The notes: generated by a model from the sequence alone, not told the origin. A stretch of DNA of 64,000 nt from Epilithonimonas sp. JDS (GCF_021261315.1 NZ_JAJSAX010000001.1:1-64000); one strand, 5' to 3'; counted from the first letter of the stretch, positions 44,822 to 53,743 are shown. Numbers and translations are program-made.

Positions 44822-44980
44822 TTAGCAAATATAAAATTTTTTGGTAATTTTCATTGAGAAATTGTTGATTTTTACGTGGTTTGAATCGTATTTATGTAGA
44901 AAGTAAGATGTAAAAAGTATTTATTTCAAAATACAAAACTCTAATGGAATATAACGTGTTGATTTTGAATACGAATCTTT

Positions 44981-45086
44981 GCAGCCCGGCCTGAGTGTAG
45001 CTCATTTTTTGTATATGACTTCTTTTCTACCGTTAAAAAAATGTCTGGCAAAAAATAGCGGGAACGGAGGACGGAAAAAGCTGCCC
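44981..45086 (+). ncRNA. GCAGCCCG...GCTGCCC structured element (copy 3, long)
   Basis: Starts GCAGCCCGGCCTGAGTG and ends GGGAACGGAGGACGGAAAAAGCTGCCC in pattern. It is 106 nt, about 20 nt longer than the copies at 31680 and 49993 because the inner A/T arm is expanded. Confidence 0.45.
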
Positions 45087-45121
45087 ATATAATTTTTAAA
45101 ATGTATTTTGTAAAAGTAAAA

Positions 45122-45156
45122 TGTATAAAAAAACCTGAGCCAATGACCCAGGTTTT
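45122..45156 (-). terminator. Terminator of etfBA
   Basis: AAAACCTG (45130-45137) pairs with CAGGTTTT (45149-45156); on the minus strand this is followed by a run of T. Confidence 0.85.
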
Positions 45157-45175
45157 GATTTTATTTTGAGGAATT

Positions 45176-46126
45176 TTAAGCTCCTTTTAAAGCCTTTATT
45201 TTCTCTGTCAATGCAGGAATAATCTGGAAAGCATCGCCTACAACGCCGTAATCCGCAGATTTGAAGAACGGTGCTTCCGCATCATTATTGATGACAACAA
45301 TGGTTTTGGAACTGTTGACACCCGCCAAATGCTGAATCGCGCCGGAAATTCCAACCGCCACATATAGATTTGGAGAAATTGCTTTTCCAGTTTGTCCAAC
45401 GTGCTCTGTGTGAGGTCTCCAACCGATATCGGAAACCGGTTTGGAACAAGCAGTTGCTGCTCCTAAAACGTTTGCCAAATCTTCGATCATTCCCCAGTTT
45501 TCAGGACCTTTCATACCTCTACCAGCGGAAACTACAACTTCTGCTTCTTTAAGATCCAATTTTCCGGAAGATTGTTCGTGGTTAATAACCTTAGTATCTT
45601 CATTTGCGATGCTTAATTCCTTCACTTCTTCTGAACCGGAAGCTGCATTTTCTTTAACGCCGTAAGCATTTTGAGAAACCGTTACGATAACACCAGCTGC
45701 ATCAGCTTTTGCGTGCATAAAACCTTTTCCTGAGAACGCTCTTCTTTTAACCTGAAAAGGTGAAGTGCTTTCCGGAACGTCGATCGCATTGGTAATTAAA
45801 GAATAGTTTTTCTGAATTGCCAACATTGGCGCCACTGAAGATGCATCTGTTGTGTGAGGGAAAACAATCACGTTGCCGTCGAAAACTTCATTCACTGCCT
45901 GTGCAAAAGCTTTTGAACTGAAATTTTTCAGACCTACATCTTTTACATTAATGACTTTGTCTGCGCCATATTTGTAAAGTAAATCTGAAGAATCTGTAGG
46001 ATTGATAGAAATCGCAGTCACTGAATCTCCAGTTTTTGATGCAATTGCTTTTGCATAAGAAACGGCTTCAAATGCTGCTTTTTTATAAATTCCGTTTATA
46101 TTTTCTGCGTATACGAATACTGCCAT
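45176..46126 (-). CDS. etfA: Electron transfer flavoprotein alpha subunit
   Basis: 316 residues. N-terminal AANH-like domain and a C-terminal FAD-binding domain with VVSAGRGMKGPENWGMIEDLANVLGAATACSKPVSDIGWRPHTEHVGQTGKAISPNLYVAVGISGAIQHLAGVNSSKTIVVINND, the ETF-alpha signature. With EtfB it carries electrons from acyl-CoA dehydrogenases to the quinone pool. It is encoded 96 bp behind etfB. Confidence 0.96.
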   Translation of the reverse strand: MAVFVYAENINGIYKKAAFEAVSYAKAIASKTGDSVTAISINPTDSSDLLYKYGADKVINVKDVGLKNFSSKAFAQAVNEVFDGNVIVFPHTTDASSVAPMLAIQKNYSLITNAIDVPESTSPFQVKRRAFSGKGFMHAKADAAGVIVTVSQNAYGVKENAASGSEEVKELSIANEDTKVINHEQSSGKLDLKEAEVVVSAGRGMKGPENWGMIEDLANVLGAATACSKPVSDIGWRPHTEHVGQTGKAISPNLYVAVGISGAIQHLAGVNSSKTIVVINNDAEAPFFKSADYGVVGDAFQIIPALTEKIKALKGA

Positions 46127-46222
46127 AATTTTAATTTTTAGGTTGTAGGATTTAGTTGTGAGGAATTAGATTAAAAAGTAAAACTTAGCTATTACCTTTT
46201 ACCTAAGACCTATCATCTTAAT

Positions 46223-46969
46223 TTAGATCACTTTTGCTTCTTCGTGAAGTAATCTTACCAATTCGTCCAGGTTATCTGCAGAAACCAGTTTCACGGCTGC
46301 TCTTGGTGCAACGCTGTCGAAAGAAACTGCTTCAACTTTCACTTCGGAATTTGAAGGTTCTACAACAACCAATGCTTTTGTTCTTGCAGACATAATCCCT
46401 CTCATATTCGGGATGATCAGATCTTTTTCGTCAACCAAACCTTTTTGTCCTGCGACAACAGCCGGTAATTTTACAGAAATAGTTTCTTTTCCACCTTCGA
46501 TTTCTCTGACAGCTGTAGCTTCAGAACCATTAACTTCCAATCCAACTGATGCGTTTACAAAAGGAAAATTAAGCAATTGCGCTACCATTCCCGGAACCGC
46601 ACCACCATTGTAATCGATGGATTCTTTTCCCATCAAGATTAATTCGTAACCGCCGTCCTGAGCAACTTTTGCGATTTCTTTAGCTACTGAAAAACTGTCT
46701 TTTGCTTCAGTATTGACTCTGATAGCATCATTTGCTCCGATTGCCAAAGCTTTTCTGATTACCGCTTCTGTTCCTGCATCTCCAACGTTCACAACTGTTA
46801 CGGTTGCGCCTTGAGATTCCTGTAATTTTATAGCTTTTGTTAAAGCAAATTCGTCCAAAGGATTGATGACCCACTGGATTCCATTTTTGTCGAATGCAGA
46901 TTTGTCTGCTGTAAAGTTAATTTTACTTGTAGTGTCCGGGACACTACTGATACAAACTAATATTTTCAT
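46223..46969 (-). CDS. etfB: Electron transfer flavoprotein beta subunit
   Basis: 248 residues. Typical ETF-beta sequences are KILVCISSVPDTTSKINF, GIQWVINPLDEFALTKAIKLQE, LILMGKESIDYNGGAVPGMVAQLL and KLPAVVAGQKGLVDEKDLIIPNMRGIMSARTKAL. Binds AMP and pairs with EtfA. First gene of the operon; a palindrome TATGCATGCATA lies 55 bp upstream. Confidence 0.96.
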   Translation of the reverse strand: MKILVCISSVPDTTSKINFTADKSAFDKNGIQWVINPLDEFALTKAIKLQESQGATVTVVNVGDAGTEAVIRKALAIGANDAIRVNTEAKDSFSVAKEIAKVAQDGGYELILMGKESIDYNGGAVPGMVAQLLNFPFVNASVGLEVNGSEATAVREIEGGKETISVKLPAVVAGQKGLVDEKDLIIPNMRGIMSARTKALVVVEPSNSEVKVEAVSFDSVAPRAAVKLVSADNLDELVRLLHEEAKVI

Positions 46970-47191
46970 CGTATTATTGATATATTTTGTTATATGAATT
47001 TGGCTAATTTATATAAAAAATGCTATGCATGCATAATTTATTGTTATTTAATAAATAGGATTCGTTAAGCCTTTATTAATCGGGTATTTAGAATGTTTAC
47101 AAATAATAAAGCCGATGAACACTGGCAATTTTGCTAAAAATCGTCTACATTTTTAATAACTTAAACAAAACAAATTTCCATTTTAAATAAA

Positions 47192-47893
47192 TTATTTCTT
47201 AACCTGACTTGCTCGGAATTCTATTTTACTTGGCAAAACCCTCGGATTCATATTCAGCATATCTAGGACTAGATTTCCCATATCTTCCGGCTGGATTTTC
47301 CATTCGTCTTTTTCTGAAGGGACATTTCCGTTGAAATAAGTAGCAACAGAACCCGGCATTATCGTAGAAACTTTGATGTTATATTTTCTAAGATCGATCA
47401 TCGCTGCTTGCGTGAAACCCACAACTCCAAACTTCGAAGCGTTGTAGCCAGCGCCATTTTCGAAGAAATTGGTTCCGGCAAGACTTGCGATTGTGATGTA
47501 ATAACCTTCTGATTTTTTCAGTTCTTCAACCGAAGCTTTTAATGAATAAAAACAGCCTGTCAGATTGGTTTCCTGCATCGCGTTCCAGTCTTCGATACTC
47601 AATTCATCTACCGGTTTAAATACTCCTAAACCTGCATTGGCAATCACAACATCCAAACTTCCGAATCTATCTGTGATCTTGGAAACCGCATTTTCTTCAT
47701 CGGCAAAATTCCGAACGTCTGATCTTACGCCGAAGATACTTTCTGAAATAACTTTAAGTTCTGAAACAGCTTTATCAACATCTTCCTGTTTTCTTCCACT
47801 AATTGCTACTTTGTGACCGTTTTTCAATAAAACCTCTGCGATCCCGAAACCGATTCCTTTGGTTCCACCTGTAATGTATATAACTTTTGACAT
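47192..47893 (-). CDS. SDR-family oxidoreductase
   Basis: 233 residues, a classical short-chain dehydrogenase. Cofactor loop TGGTKGIGFGIAE, VIANAGLGVF (NAG motif), catalytic Ser in TIASLAG and YNASK (Tyr-x-x-x-Lys). Substrate unknown. It begins directly after the terminator of the dipeptidase gene, and is transcribed alone on the minus strand. Confidence 0.92.
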   Translation of the reverse strand: MSKVIYITGGTKGIGFGIAEVLLKNGHKVAISGRKQEDVDKAVSELKVISESIFGVRSDVRNFADEENAVSKITDRFGSLDVVIANAGLGVFKPVDELSIEDWNAMQETNLTGCFYSLKASVEELKKSEGYYITIASLAGTNFFENGAGYNASKFGVVGFTQAAMIDLRKYNIKVSTIMPGSVATYFNGNVPSEKDEWKIQPEDMGNLVLDMLNMNPRVLPSKIEFRASQVKK

Positions 47894-47914
47894 AATTTTT
47901 TATTTTTAACATTA

Positions 47915-47941
47915 ATAAAAAAGACAGCCGAAAACTGTCTT
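47915..47941 (-). terminator. Terminator of the dipeptidase gene
   Basis: AAGACAG (47921-47927) pairs with CTGTCTT (47935-47941); on the minus strand it is followed by TTTTTTATT. Confidence 0.82.
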
Positions 47942-47948
47942 AAATTTT

Positions 47949-49331
47949 TTATCCTTTTGCGTAAAATTCAAAGAAATATGGGATACTTTCTATTCCTTTG
48001 TAATAGTTGTAAAGGCCATAGTGCTCATTTGGTGAATGGATTGCATCCGAGTCCAAACCGAATCCCATTAGTACAGATTTCGCGCCAAGAACCTTTTCGA
48101 ACAAAGATGTAATTGGAATACTTCCACCACTTCTATATGGTAAAACCTCTTTCCCAAAGGCTTTTTCCATCGCTTTCTTTGCGGCTTGGAATTCTTTGGT
48201 ATTGCTTTCTAAGACGTAAGGCATTCCGCCGTGGTGAGGCGTTACTTTTACTTTCACACTTTTTGGTGCAATCTTTTCGAAGTATTTTGTAAACTTTTCT
48301 GTAATTTCTTCAGGTGTTTGATTAGGAACCAATCTCATTGAAATTTTAGCAAAAGCTTTGGAAGCAATCACAGTTTTGGCGCCTTCTCCAGTGTAACCGC
48401 CCCAAATTCCGTTGACATCCAAAGTTGGTCTGATTGAAGCTCTTTCCAAAGTCGTGTAACCTTCCTCTCCTTGAATATCGTTAAGACCAATCGATTTTTT
48501 GTAACCTTCCTGATCGTCTTTCAGTTTGTTCATTTCTGCTCTGTCTTCATCGGAAACAATCAAAACATTGTCATAAAAACCGTCGATTGTGACGTGTCCT
48601 TTGTCATCAATCAAATCGCCGATCAGTTTCGATAAAACATTGATAGGATTCGGAACTGCACCGCCATAAAGCCCGGAATGCAGATCGCGGTTTGGACCTT
48701 CTACCTCAACTTCCACATAGCTCAAACCTCTTAAACCTGTTGTAACCGTCGGTTGTTCATTAGAATAAATATGCGTGTCGGAAATCAAGATGACATCACA
48801 ACTCAATTTTTCTTTGTTATCTTCAAGGAAGTCTGCCAGACTAGCAGAACCGACTTCTTCTTCGCCTTCTATCAAAAATTTGACATTGCAAGGTAGAGAA
48901 TCCGTCTTCATCATCGCTTCAAACGCTTTGACGTGCATAAAGAATTGACCTTTGTCATCGGCAGAACCTCTTGCGAAAATCGCTCCTTCCGGATGAAGTT
49001 CGGTTGTTTTCACAACTGGTTCGAATGGATCGCTTGTCCATAACTCCAATGGATCGGCTGGCTGAACATCATAATGTCCGTAAACCAAAACTGTTGGCAA
49101 GTTTGCGTCGATAATCTTCTCTCCGAAAACGATTGGGTAACCTTTGGTTTCAAGGATTTCTACGTTGTCTGCTCCGGCCACTTTCAGATGTCTTGCCACT
49201 TCGTCTGCACATTTCAGGACTTCTGATTTATAGGCTGGATCTGCGCTGATGGAAGCGATTCTGAGAATGTCGAAAAGTTCGTCTAGAAAACGTTGCTTGT
49301 TTTCGTTGATGTATGTTTGGGTTGTGCTCAT
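47949..49331 (-). CDS. M20-family dipeptidase (carnosinase type)
   Basis: 460 residues. Metal-binding motifs are VYGHYDVQPADP (first His and Asp), FARGSADDKGQ (bridging Asp), EGEEEVGSASLADFLE (general-base Glu and Glu ligand), SDTHIYSN and the C-terminal DAIHSPNEHYGLYNYYKGI. A dimerisation lid is inserted at about 205-310. Cytosolic, two-zinc peptidase for dipeptides; related to PepD/CNDP. Transcribed alone. Confidence 0.93.
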   Translation of the reverse strand: MSTTQTYINENKQRFLDELFDILRIASISADPAYKSEVLKCADEVARHLKVAGADNVEILETKGYPIVFGEKIIDANLPTVLVYGHYDVQPADPLELWTSDPFEPVVKTTELHPEGAIFARGSADDKGQFFMHVKAFEAMMKTDSLPCNVKFLIEGEEEVGSASLADFLEDNKEKLSCDVILISDTHIYSNEQPTVTTGLRGLSYVEVEVEGPNRDLHSGLYGGAVPNPINVLSKLIGDLIDDKGHVTIDGFYDNVLIVSDEDRAEMNKLKDDQEGYKKSIGLNDIQGEEGYTTLERASIRPTLDVNGIWGGYTGEGAKTVIASKAFAKISMRLVPNQTPEEITEKFTKYFEKIAPKSVKVKVTPHHGGMPYVLESNTKEFQAAKKAMEKAFGKEVLPYRSGGSIPITSLFEKVLGAKSVLMGFGLDSDAIHSPNEHYGLYNYYKGIESIPYFFEFYAKG

Positions 49332-49418
49332 TTGATAAATGATAAATGATGGTTGATAAATGATTAAAAAACTTTGTCAGGTATTTTGAAACTTTGACAA
49401 AGTAGGTTCGTAAAAATA

Positions 49419-49450
49419 AAAAATGTCCTGCAAACGCAAGACATTTTTTA
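49419..49450 (-). terminator. Terminator of the small lipoprotein gene
   Basis: AAAATGTC on the left pairs with GACATTTT on the right across a CTGC/GCAAG inner bulged stem (49419-49450), with A/T runs on both sides. Confidence 0.7.
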
Positions 49451-49475
49451 TTATAATATTTTTATAAAATTCCGA

Positions 49476-49736
49476 TTAGTGTTCAGCTTTTGGTGCTTCT
49501 GTAGTTGCCGGAGCTGTTGCTTTGGATTCCATTGAGGCCGCTTTTGCTGTGTCTGCAATTTTATGTACAGCTTCTGCTGTATCTGCAGCTGGCTTGTAAG
49601 TTCCGTGTGGTGCATTTGGGTCATCATATCTTACAACCTCATCTGTTTTCACGATACGACCTTTGTTACCTCCAGCAGGAAGATCACAAGAAACAACTAG
49701 AATAGCGGAAGCCAACAATATCACTGATTTTTTCAT
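49476..49736 (-). CDS. Small lipoprotein, Ala/Pro/Thr-rich
   Basis: 86 residues. Signal peptide MKKSVILLASAILVVSC with Cys17, then a short domain GNKGRIVKTDEVVRYDDPNAPHGTY and an Ala/Thr/Lys-rich low-complexity tail. Not recognised. No transmembrane part other than the lipid anchor. Confidence 0.72.
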   Translation of the reverse strand: MKKSVILLASAILVVSCDLPAGGNKGRIVKTDEVVRYDDPNAPHGTYKPAADTAEAVHKIADTAKAASMESKATAPATTEAPKAEH

Positions 49737-49992
49737 ATGTATATCTTTATTTTATAATAGGTCATATGCAATCGCCACCTTAAATAATTCTACTTTTTAT
49801 TAAGTTTTGACGTGTGGCGATGTCATTCTTATAATTTTGATGTGTCAAAAGTAGTGAAATTGAGATTTTCTGCAAAATGTTTTTTTGTAAAATGTGCGCC
49901 GTATAATGTATTATATAATAAGTCTAATTAATTAGCCTCAAATTTTGTTATAAATCTGAAATCGAAGGACAAATGTTTCTACTTTGCGAAGC

Positions 49993-50078
49993 GCAGCCCG
50001 GCTTGAGCGGAAATCCTTTTTTGTGGCTGGAAAAGCGAGGGCAAAAAGATTGGGAGCGGAAGACGGAAATAGCTGCCC
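49993..50078 (+). ncRNA. GCAGCCCG...GCTGCCC structured element (copy 4)
   Basis: 86 nt, nearly identical in layout to copy 2: GCAGC/GCTGC outer stem, AATC-C-TTTTT with AAAAA-GATT, and GGGAGCGGAAGACGG in the 3' part. Followed on the plus strand within 45 nt by the clpP terminator. Confidence 0.5.
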
Positions 50079-50114
50079 AAAAATTGTAATAAGTATGATG
50101 TATAAAGTAAAAGG

Positions 50115-50148
50115 TTTAAAAAAACCTGACTCATTAGAATCAGGTTTT
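50115..50148 (-). terminator. Terminator of clpP
   Basis: AAAACCTGA (50121-50129) pairs with TCAGGTTTT (50140-50148); a T-run follows on the minus strand. Confidence 0.85.
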
Positions 50149-50169
50149 GTGGTTTTAATAATTGATATA

Positions 50170-50847
50170 TTAAGGTTTTCTCTCTAGAACTTCGTCTACC
50201 ATTCCGTATTCTTTGGCTTCGGTAGAGGTCATCCAGTAATCTCTGTCTGAGGCTTTTTCTACCCATTCGTAAGTTTGTCCGGAGTGGTCGGAAATGATGT
50301 CATAAAGTTCTTTTTTCAACTTCAACATCTCTCTCAGGTTGATCTCCATATCGGAAGCTACACCTTGTGCGCCGCCACTTGGCTGGTGGATCATCACTCT
50401 TGAGTGTTTCAGTGCAGAACGTTTTCCTTTTTCTCCTGCTACCAAAAGTACTGCGCCCATTGATGCTGCGATTCCGGTACAAATAGTTGCTACGTTTGGC
50501 TTGATGATCTGCATTGTGTCATAGATTCCCAATCCTGCGTAAACACTTCCTCCAGGGGAATTGATGTAGATCTGAATATCTTTTGCCGAGTCAGAACTTT
50601 CCAGGAAAAGTAACTGCGCTGTCACGATGTTCGCAACCTGATCGTCGATGCCTGTTCCAAGGAAAATGATCCTGTCCATCATCAATCGGGAGAAAACGTC
50701 CATCTGTGCAACGTTCATTCTACGCTCCTCCATAATGTAAGGCGTAAGGTTGGTCGGATTAAACATTCCCATATATTGATCTGTTACCAGACCGTTGTTT
50801 CCCAAATGTTTTACTGAGAAATCTCTGAATTCTTTTTTAATGTCCAT
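50170..50847 (-). CDS. clpP: ATP-dependent Clp protease proteolytic subunit
   Basis: 225 residues, slightly longer at the N-terminus than E. coli ClpP. Catalytic Ser129 is in TGIAASMGAVLL and His154 in RVMIHQPSGGAQG; the Asp lies in the DRDYWMTS stretch near the C-terminus. The core INSPGGSVYAGLGIYDTMQ is the oxyanion/head region. Forms the 14-mer chamber with ClpX or ClpA-type ATPases. Transcribed behind dnaG (75 bp). Confidence 0.97.
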   Translation of the reverse strand: MDIKKEFRDFSVKHLGNNGLVTDQYMGMFNPTNLTPYIMEERRMNVAQMDVFSRLMMDRIIFLGTGIDDQVANIVTAQLLFLESSDSAKDIQIYINSPGGSVYAGLGIYDTMQIIKPNVATICTGIAASMGAVLLVAGEKGKRSALKHSRVMIHQPSGGAQGVASDMEINLREMLKLKKELYDIISDHSGQTYEWVEKASDRDYWMTSTEAKEYGMVDEVLERKP

Positions 50848-50922
50848 ATTATCTGTGGTTGTTTTTAATAATCTTTTATTGAGTTTGCAATTTCTATTCC
50901 TTTGCTAAAGTAGGACTTTCTG

Positions 50923-52848
50923 TCACAAAATACGAAATAATTCTTTGTCTAAGTTGTTCTTTAATTGCGTCAGAAGGATTATTTGCTGATAGATCGGCGT
51001 TCCATCTTCCTCTGTATTAAGCGAATGTTTGAGGTCATTGATGATCTTCACCACATATTCTCTTTTATGTCTCAAAACGATATCTGAAACCATTTTCGGA
51101 ACAACTTCTTCCTCGGAACTGAAATAGATATTATATTGATTCCAATTGCTGGTCTGATAATTATCGATAAGTGCATTGGCCAATTTGCCGGAAACTTCCT
51201 CGTCCATAAAATTGAAGAAGAATTTACCAGAACGCAACTCCTTTTTTTCGATTCCTTCTTTGATCTCGGAAATGATTTTTTGATTGATGTTGAGTTGAAT
51301 TTCACATTCATCTTCTTCTAGATGATTGAGAATTTCTTCAATAACCGTGATTTGATATTCGTTGCCTTCGTGGTCTTTTCTGTTGAGAACAAGGTCGCCA
51401 TATTTCAACATCAGATCCACCAACTTTTCCTCCAGCATCAAAAGTGGATTAATGGTTTCTGAAACTTCCTGAACGACTTCTAATTTCTGAGGCGCCTGTT
51501 TTTCCTGAAACGATGAAGGCTTTCTCTCCTGCTCGACAGAATTTTTATGGATTTGAAGTTCATTGAACAAACTTTGCTCGCTGAGACCAAATTTATTTGA
51601 AACTTCCTTCAGATAGACCTCACGCTTCAAATCGTTTTTTACAAAAGCCACCGACTTTACAATATCACGAATGGCTTCTGCTTTTTTGATAGGATCATCA
51701 TTGGCTTCCTTGAGAAGAATCTCAGCCTTAAAATCGATGAAATCTTTCGCCTCTTTGTCGATGAAATTCTCAACGTAATCCTGCGGATGTTTTCTCGCAA
51801 AAGAATCTGGATCATCGCCGTCTGGGAAAAGCAAAACACGGATATTCATTCCTTCTGAAAGCAACATATCGATGCTTCGGAAACTCGCTTTGATTCCCGC
51901 ATTATCACCGTCGAAGAGAATGGTTACGTTTTCGGTGAGGCGTTTTATTAGTTTAATTTGCTCCGTTGTCAAAGACGTTCCGGAACTCGCCACCACGTTT
52001 TCAATTCCAGATTGATGAAGCGAAACAACGTCCATATAACCTTCTACCAAAAGACAGAGATTCTTTCTGGAAATGGCTTGTTTTCCTTGATTTAAGCCAT
52101 AAAGCACGTTTGATTTATGGTAAATCTCGGTTTCTGGAGAATTGAGATATTTTGCCGTTTTGACATTATTCTTGAGAATCCTCGCGCCAAACCCCAGAAC
52201 TCTTCCTGAGAAACTGTGGATTGGAAAAACCACGCGATCACGGAACCTATCAATTCCAGAAGGTGTGTTTTCGGGAAATATGGAAAGTCCTGATTTTTCT
52301 AAGATTTCTTTGGAATAAGCTTTGTCTAAAGCAAATTCGGTGAAGGCATTTTTCTTTTCAGGAGAATAGCCGAGTTGGAATTTCTTGATGATATCATCCC
52401 GAAGTTCCCTTTCTTTAAAGTAAGAATAGGCGATCATCTGACCTTCTTCGGATTCCCAAAGCTGCGTTTGGAAAAAATCGTTGGCGATCTCGTGAATCTT
52501 GTACAGAATATCACGCTCGGTCTGCGCCTGGATTTGTTCTTCGGAATATTCTTTTACATCTTCCTTGATCTCGATCCCGTACTTTTTCGCTGCGTGGCGA
52601 AGTGCTTCCGGATAAGTGAAATTCTCGATTTCCATCAAGAAAGAAATCGCAGTTCCGCCCTTTCCAGTGGAGAAATCCTTCCAAATCTGCTTGCTTGGAG
52701 AAACAACAAAACTCGGCGACTTTTCCTCATGAAAAGGACTCAGACCCTTGAAGTTGGAGCCAGCTCTTTTCAGTTGAACATATTCGCCAATAATTTCTTC
52801 TACCCGAATGGTCGAAAAAATCTGATCTATGGTTTCTTTTGTAATCAC
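50923..52848 (-). CDS. dnaG: DNA primase lacking the zinc ligands
   Basis: 641 residues. The N-terminal domain has the DnaG framework (GLSPFHEEKSPSFVVSPSKQIWKDFSTGKGG), but the zinc positions are Ser37, His40, Asp58 and Thr61 instead of Cys-His-Cys-Cys, so no zinc can be bound in the normal way. The TOPRIM core is intact (LLVEGYMDVVSLHQSGIENVVASSGTSLT, ILFDGDNAGIKA, DGDDPDSFA). A C-terminal helicase-interaction domain follows. Makes RNA primers at the fork. Zinc loss is, from memory, common in Flavobacteriia. Confidence 0.95.
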   Translation of the reverse strand: MITKETIDQIFSTIRVEEIIGEYVQLKRAGSNFKGLSPFHEEKSPSFVVSPSKQIWKDFSTGKGGTAISFLMEIENFTYPEALRHAAKKYGIEIKEDVKEYSEEQIQAQTERDILYKIHEIANDFFQTQLWESEEGQMIAYSYFKERELRDDIIKKFQLGYSPEKKNAFTEFALDKAYSKEILEKSGLSIFPENTPSGIDRFRDRVVFPIHSFSGRVLGFGARILKNNVKTAKYLNSPETEIYHKSNVLYGLNQGKQAISRKNLCLLVEGYMDVVSLHQSGIENVVASSGTSLTTEQIKLIKRLTENVTILFDGDNAGIKASFRSIDMLLSEGMNIRVLLFPDGDDPDSFARKHPQDYVENFIDKEAKDFIDFKAEILLKEANDDPIKKAEAIRDIVKSVAFVKNDLKREVYLKEVSNKFGLSEQSLFNELQIHKNSVEQERKPSSFQEKQAPQKLEVVQEVSETINPLLMLEEKLVDLMLKYGDLVLNRKDHEGNEYQITVIEEILNHLEEDECEIQLNINQKIISEIKEGIEKKELRSGKFFFNFMDEEVSGKLANALIDNYQTSNWNQYNIYFSSEEEVVPKMVSDIVLRHKREYVVKIINDLKHSLNTEEDGTPIYQQIILLTQLKNNLDKELFRIL

Positions 52849-53065
52849 GAGGTAAATTTAGAATATTAAATTAAAATGATCCAACTGACAGGCTTAAATA
52901 ATTTTAATAAAAGAAATTCTCAAAACCATGAAATCAAATTCGAAATAAGGTTTTCATTTGCTTTAATATTAAGGCAATATAAACTCAAAATTACCTCATT
53001 GATAAACTCGATATTGATGATCTATTAAATTTACATTTTATGATTTTATAAACGATTATTTATAT

Positions 53066-53073
53066 TATTTTTG
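53066..53073 (+). promoter_or_regulatory. -7 element before the 53078 gene
   Basis: TATTTTTG matches TAnnTTTG and ends 4 bp before the ATG at 53078, so the mRNA would be leaderless or nearly so. Confidence 0.5.
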
Positions 53074-53077
53074 CAAA

Positions 53078-53743
53078 ATGGTAAAAGACATACAGTCTTT
53101 CAACGCACAGGTAGAGATTGAACCCGTTTTATTAATTAAAACACGGGCGCTTTTTTTTTCCCTGTGTCTTTTCATTACCAGTCTATTTTCTGCACAACAA
53201 GCGGACACTTCAAAAAACACGGCTCCAGAACCATTAATTTCGGTTGTAGGCGACGCTGTCATTTATTCTAAAGATCCGGCTTTTAATGCGCAGATGCGTA
53301 ATAATAAAAATCTGCAATTAAACTCAAAAATAGAAGTTGCAGCCAACAGTGATTTGAAAATCAGTGCGAAGAGTACTGCAAAAAAAGCCAAACTAAACAA
53401 TCCTTCTAAGAAGAAGAAAGAAAACATAGTAGTTGCTGCAAAAGAAGAGAAGGAAAAAAAATACAAATCGAATCTCCCCAAAAAAGAAGTAAAGATAAAA
53501 ATAGACAGTAAAGATGTCTCTGCCGCTTTCTCATCTGGCTTTTCAACCTGCCAAGTTTCTTTTGTACCACCAAATAACGATTCTTCTTTATCAAAATTCG
53601 TTGTTGGACAGCATTTATTTCAGGAAAGAGCTTCTGTAAAATTCCCAACTAAAATTAATTATTATTATAAAAACAGAAATCTGAAACAGCAGATTTCGAT
53701 TTATAAATTATCCGTAAGGCCTCCGCCAGCTATGATTTTATAA
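53078..53743 (+). CDS. Secreted basic protein of unknown function
   Basis: 221 residues. The N-terminus is unusual: about 24 polar residues, then a hydrophobic segment (RALFFSLCLFITSLFSA) that looks like a signal peptide with a cut after FSA. The middle is very Lys/Ala-rich (KKAKLNNPSKKKKENIVVAAKEEKEKKYKSNLPKKEVK) and the C-terminal part is beta-like and ends with VRPPPAMIL. A hairpin with a run of nine T lies inside the first 27 codons. Not recognised. It may be the first gene of the 53-57.7 kb surface-protein cluster. Confidence 0.65.
   Translation: MVKDIQSFNAQVEIEPVLLIKTRALFFSLCLFITSLFSAQQADTSKNTAPEPLISVVGDAVIYSKDPAFNAQMRNNKNLQLNSKIEVAANSDLKISAKSTAKKAKLNNPSKKKKENIVVAAKEEKEKKYKSNLPKKEVKIKIDSKDVSAAFSSGFSTCQVSFVPPNNDSSLSKFVVGQHLFQERASVKFPTKINYYYKNRNLKQQISIYKLSVRPPPAMIL
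53123..53159 (+). terminator. Terminator-like hairpin within the first codons of the 53078 gene
   Basis: CCCGTTTT (53123-53130) can pair with AAAA-CA-CGGG (53138-53147) with a 2-nt bulge; a T9 tract (53151-53159) follows after CGC. It lies about 45 nt after the expected transcription start. It may be an attenuator or chance. Confidence 0.4.

Larger units (their letters stand above)
44822..45175. other. Intergenic region with structured element and terminator
   Basis: 354 bp between the nuclease gene and etfA, both on the minus strand. Holds copy 3 of the GCAGCCCG element (44981-45086) and the etfA terminator (45122-45156). Nothing else is seen. Confidence 0.6.
49737..50169. other. Intergenic region between clpP and small lipoprotein gene
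   Basis: 433 bp. Contains an 8-bp inverted pair ATCGCCAC (49771-49778) and GTGGCGAT (49814-49821), a plus-strand TAATTTTG box near 49831, copy 4 of the GCAGCCCG element (49993-50078) and the clpP terminator. No coding frame is convincing. Confidence 0.6.

Noticed and set aside
49979..50266. Minus-strand reading frame across the GCAGCCCG element
   Set aside because: It runs through a structured repeat and overlaps clpP; its residues are of the kind this repeat gives in any frame.
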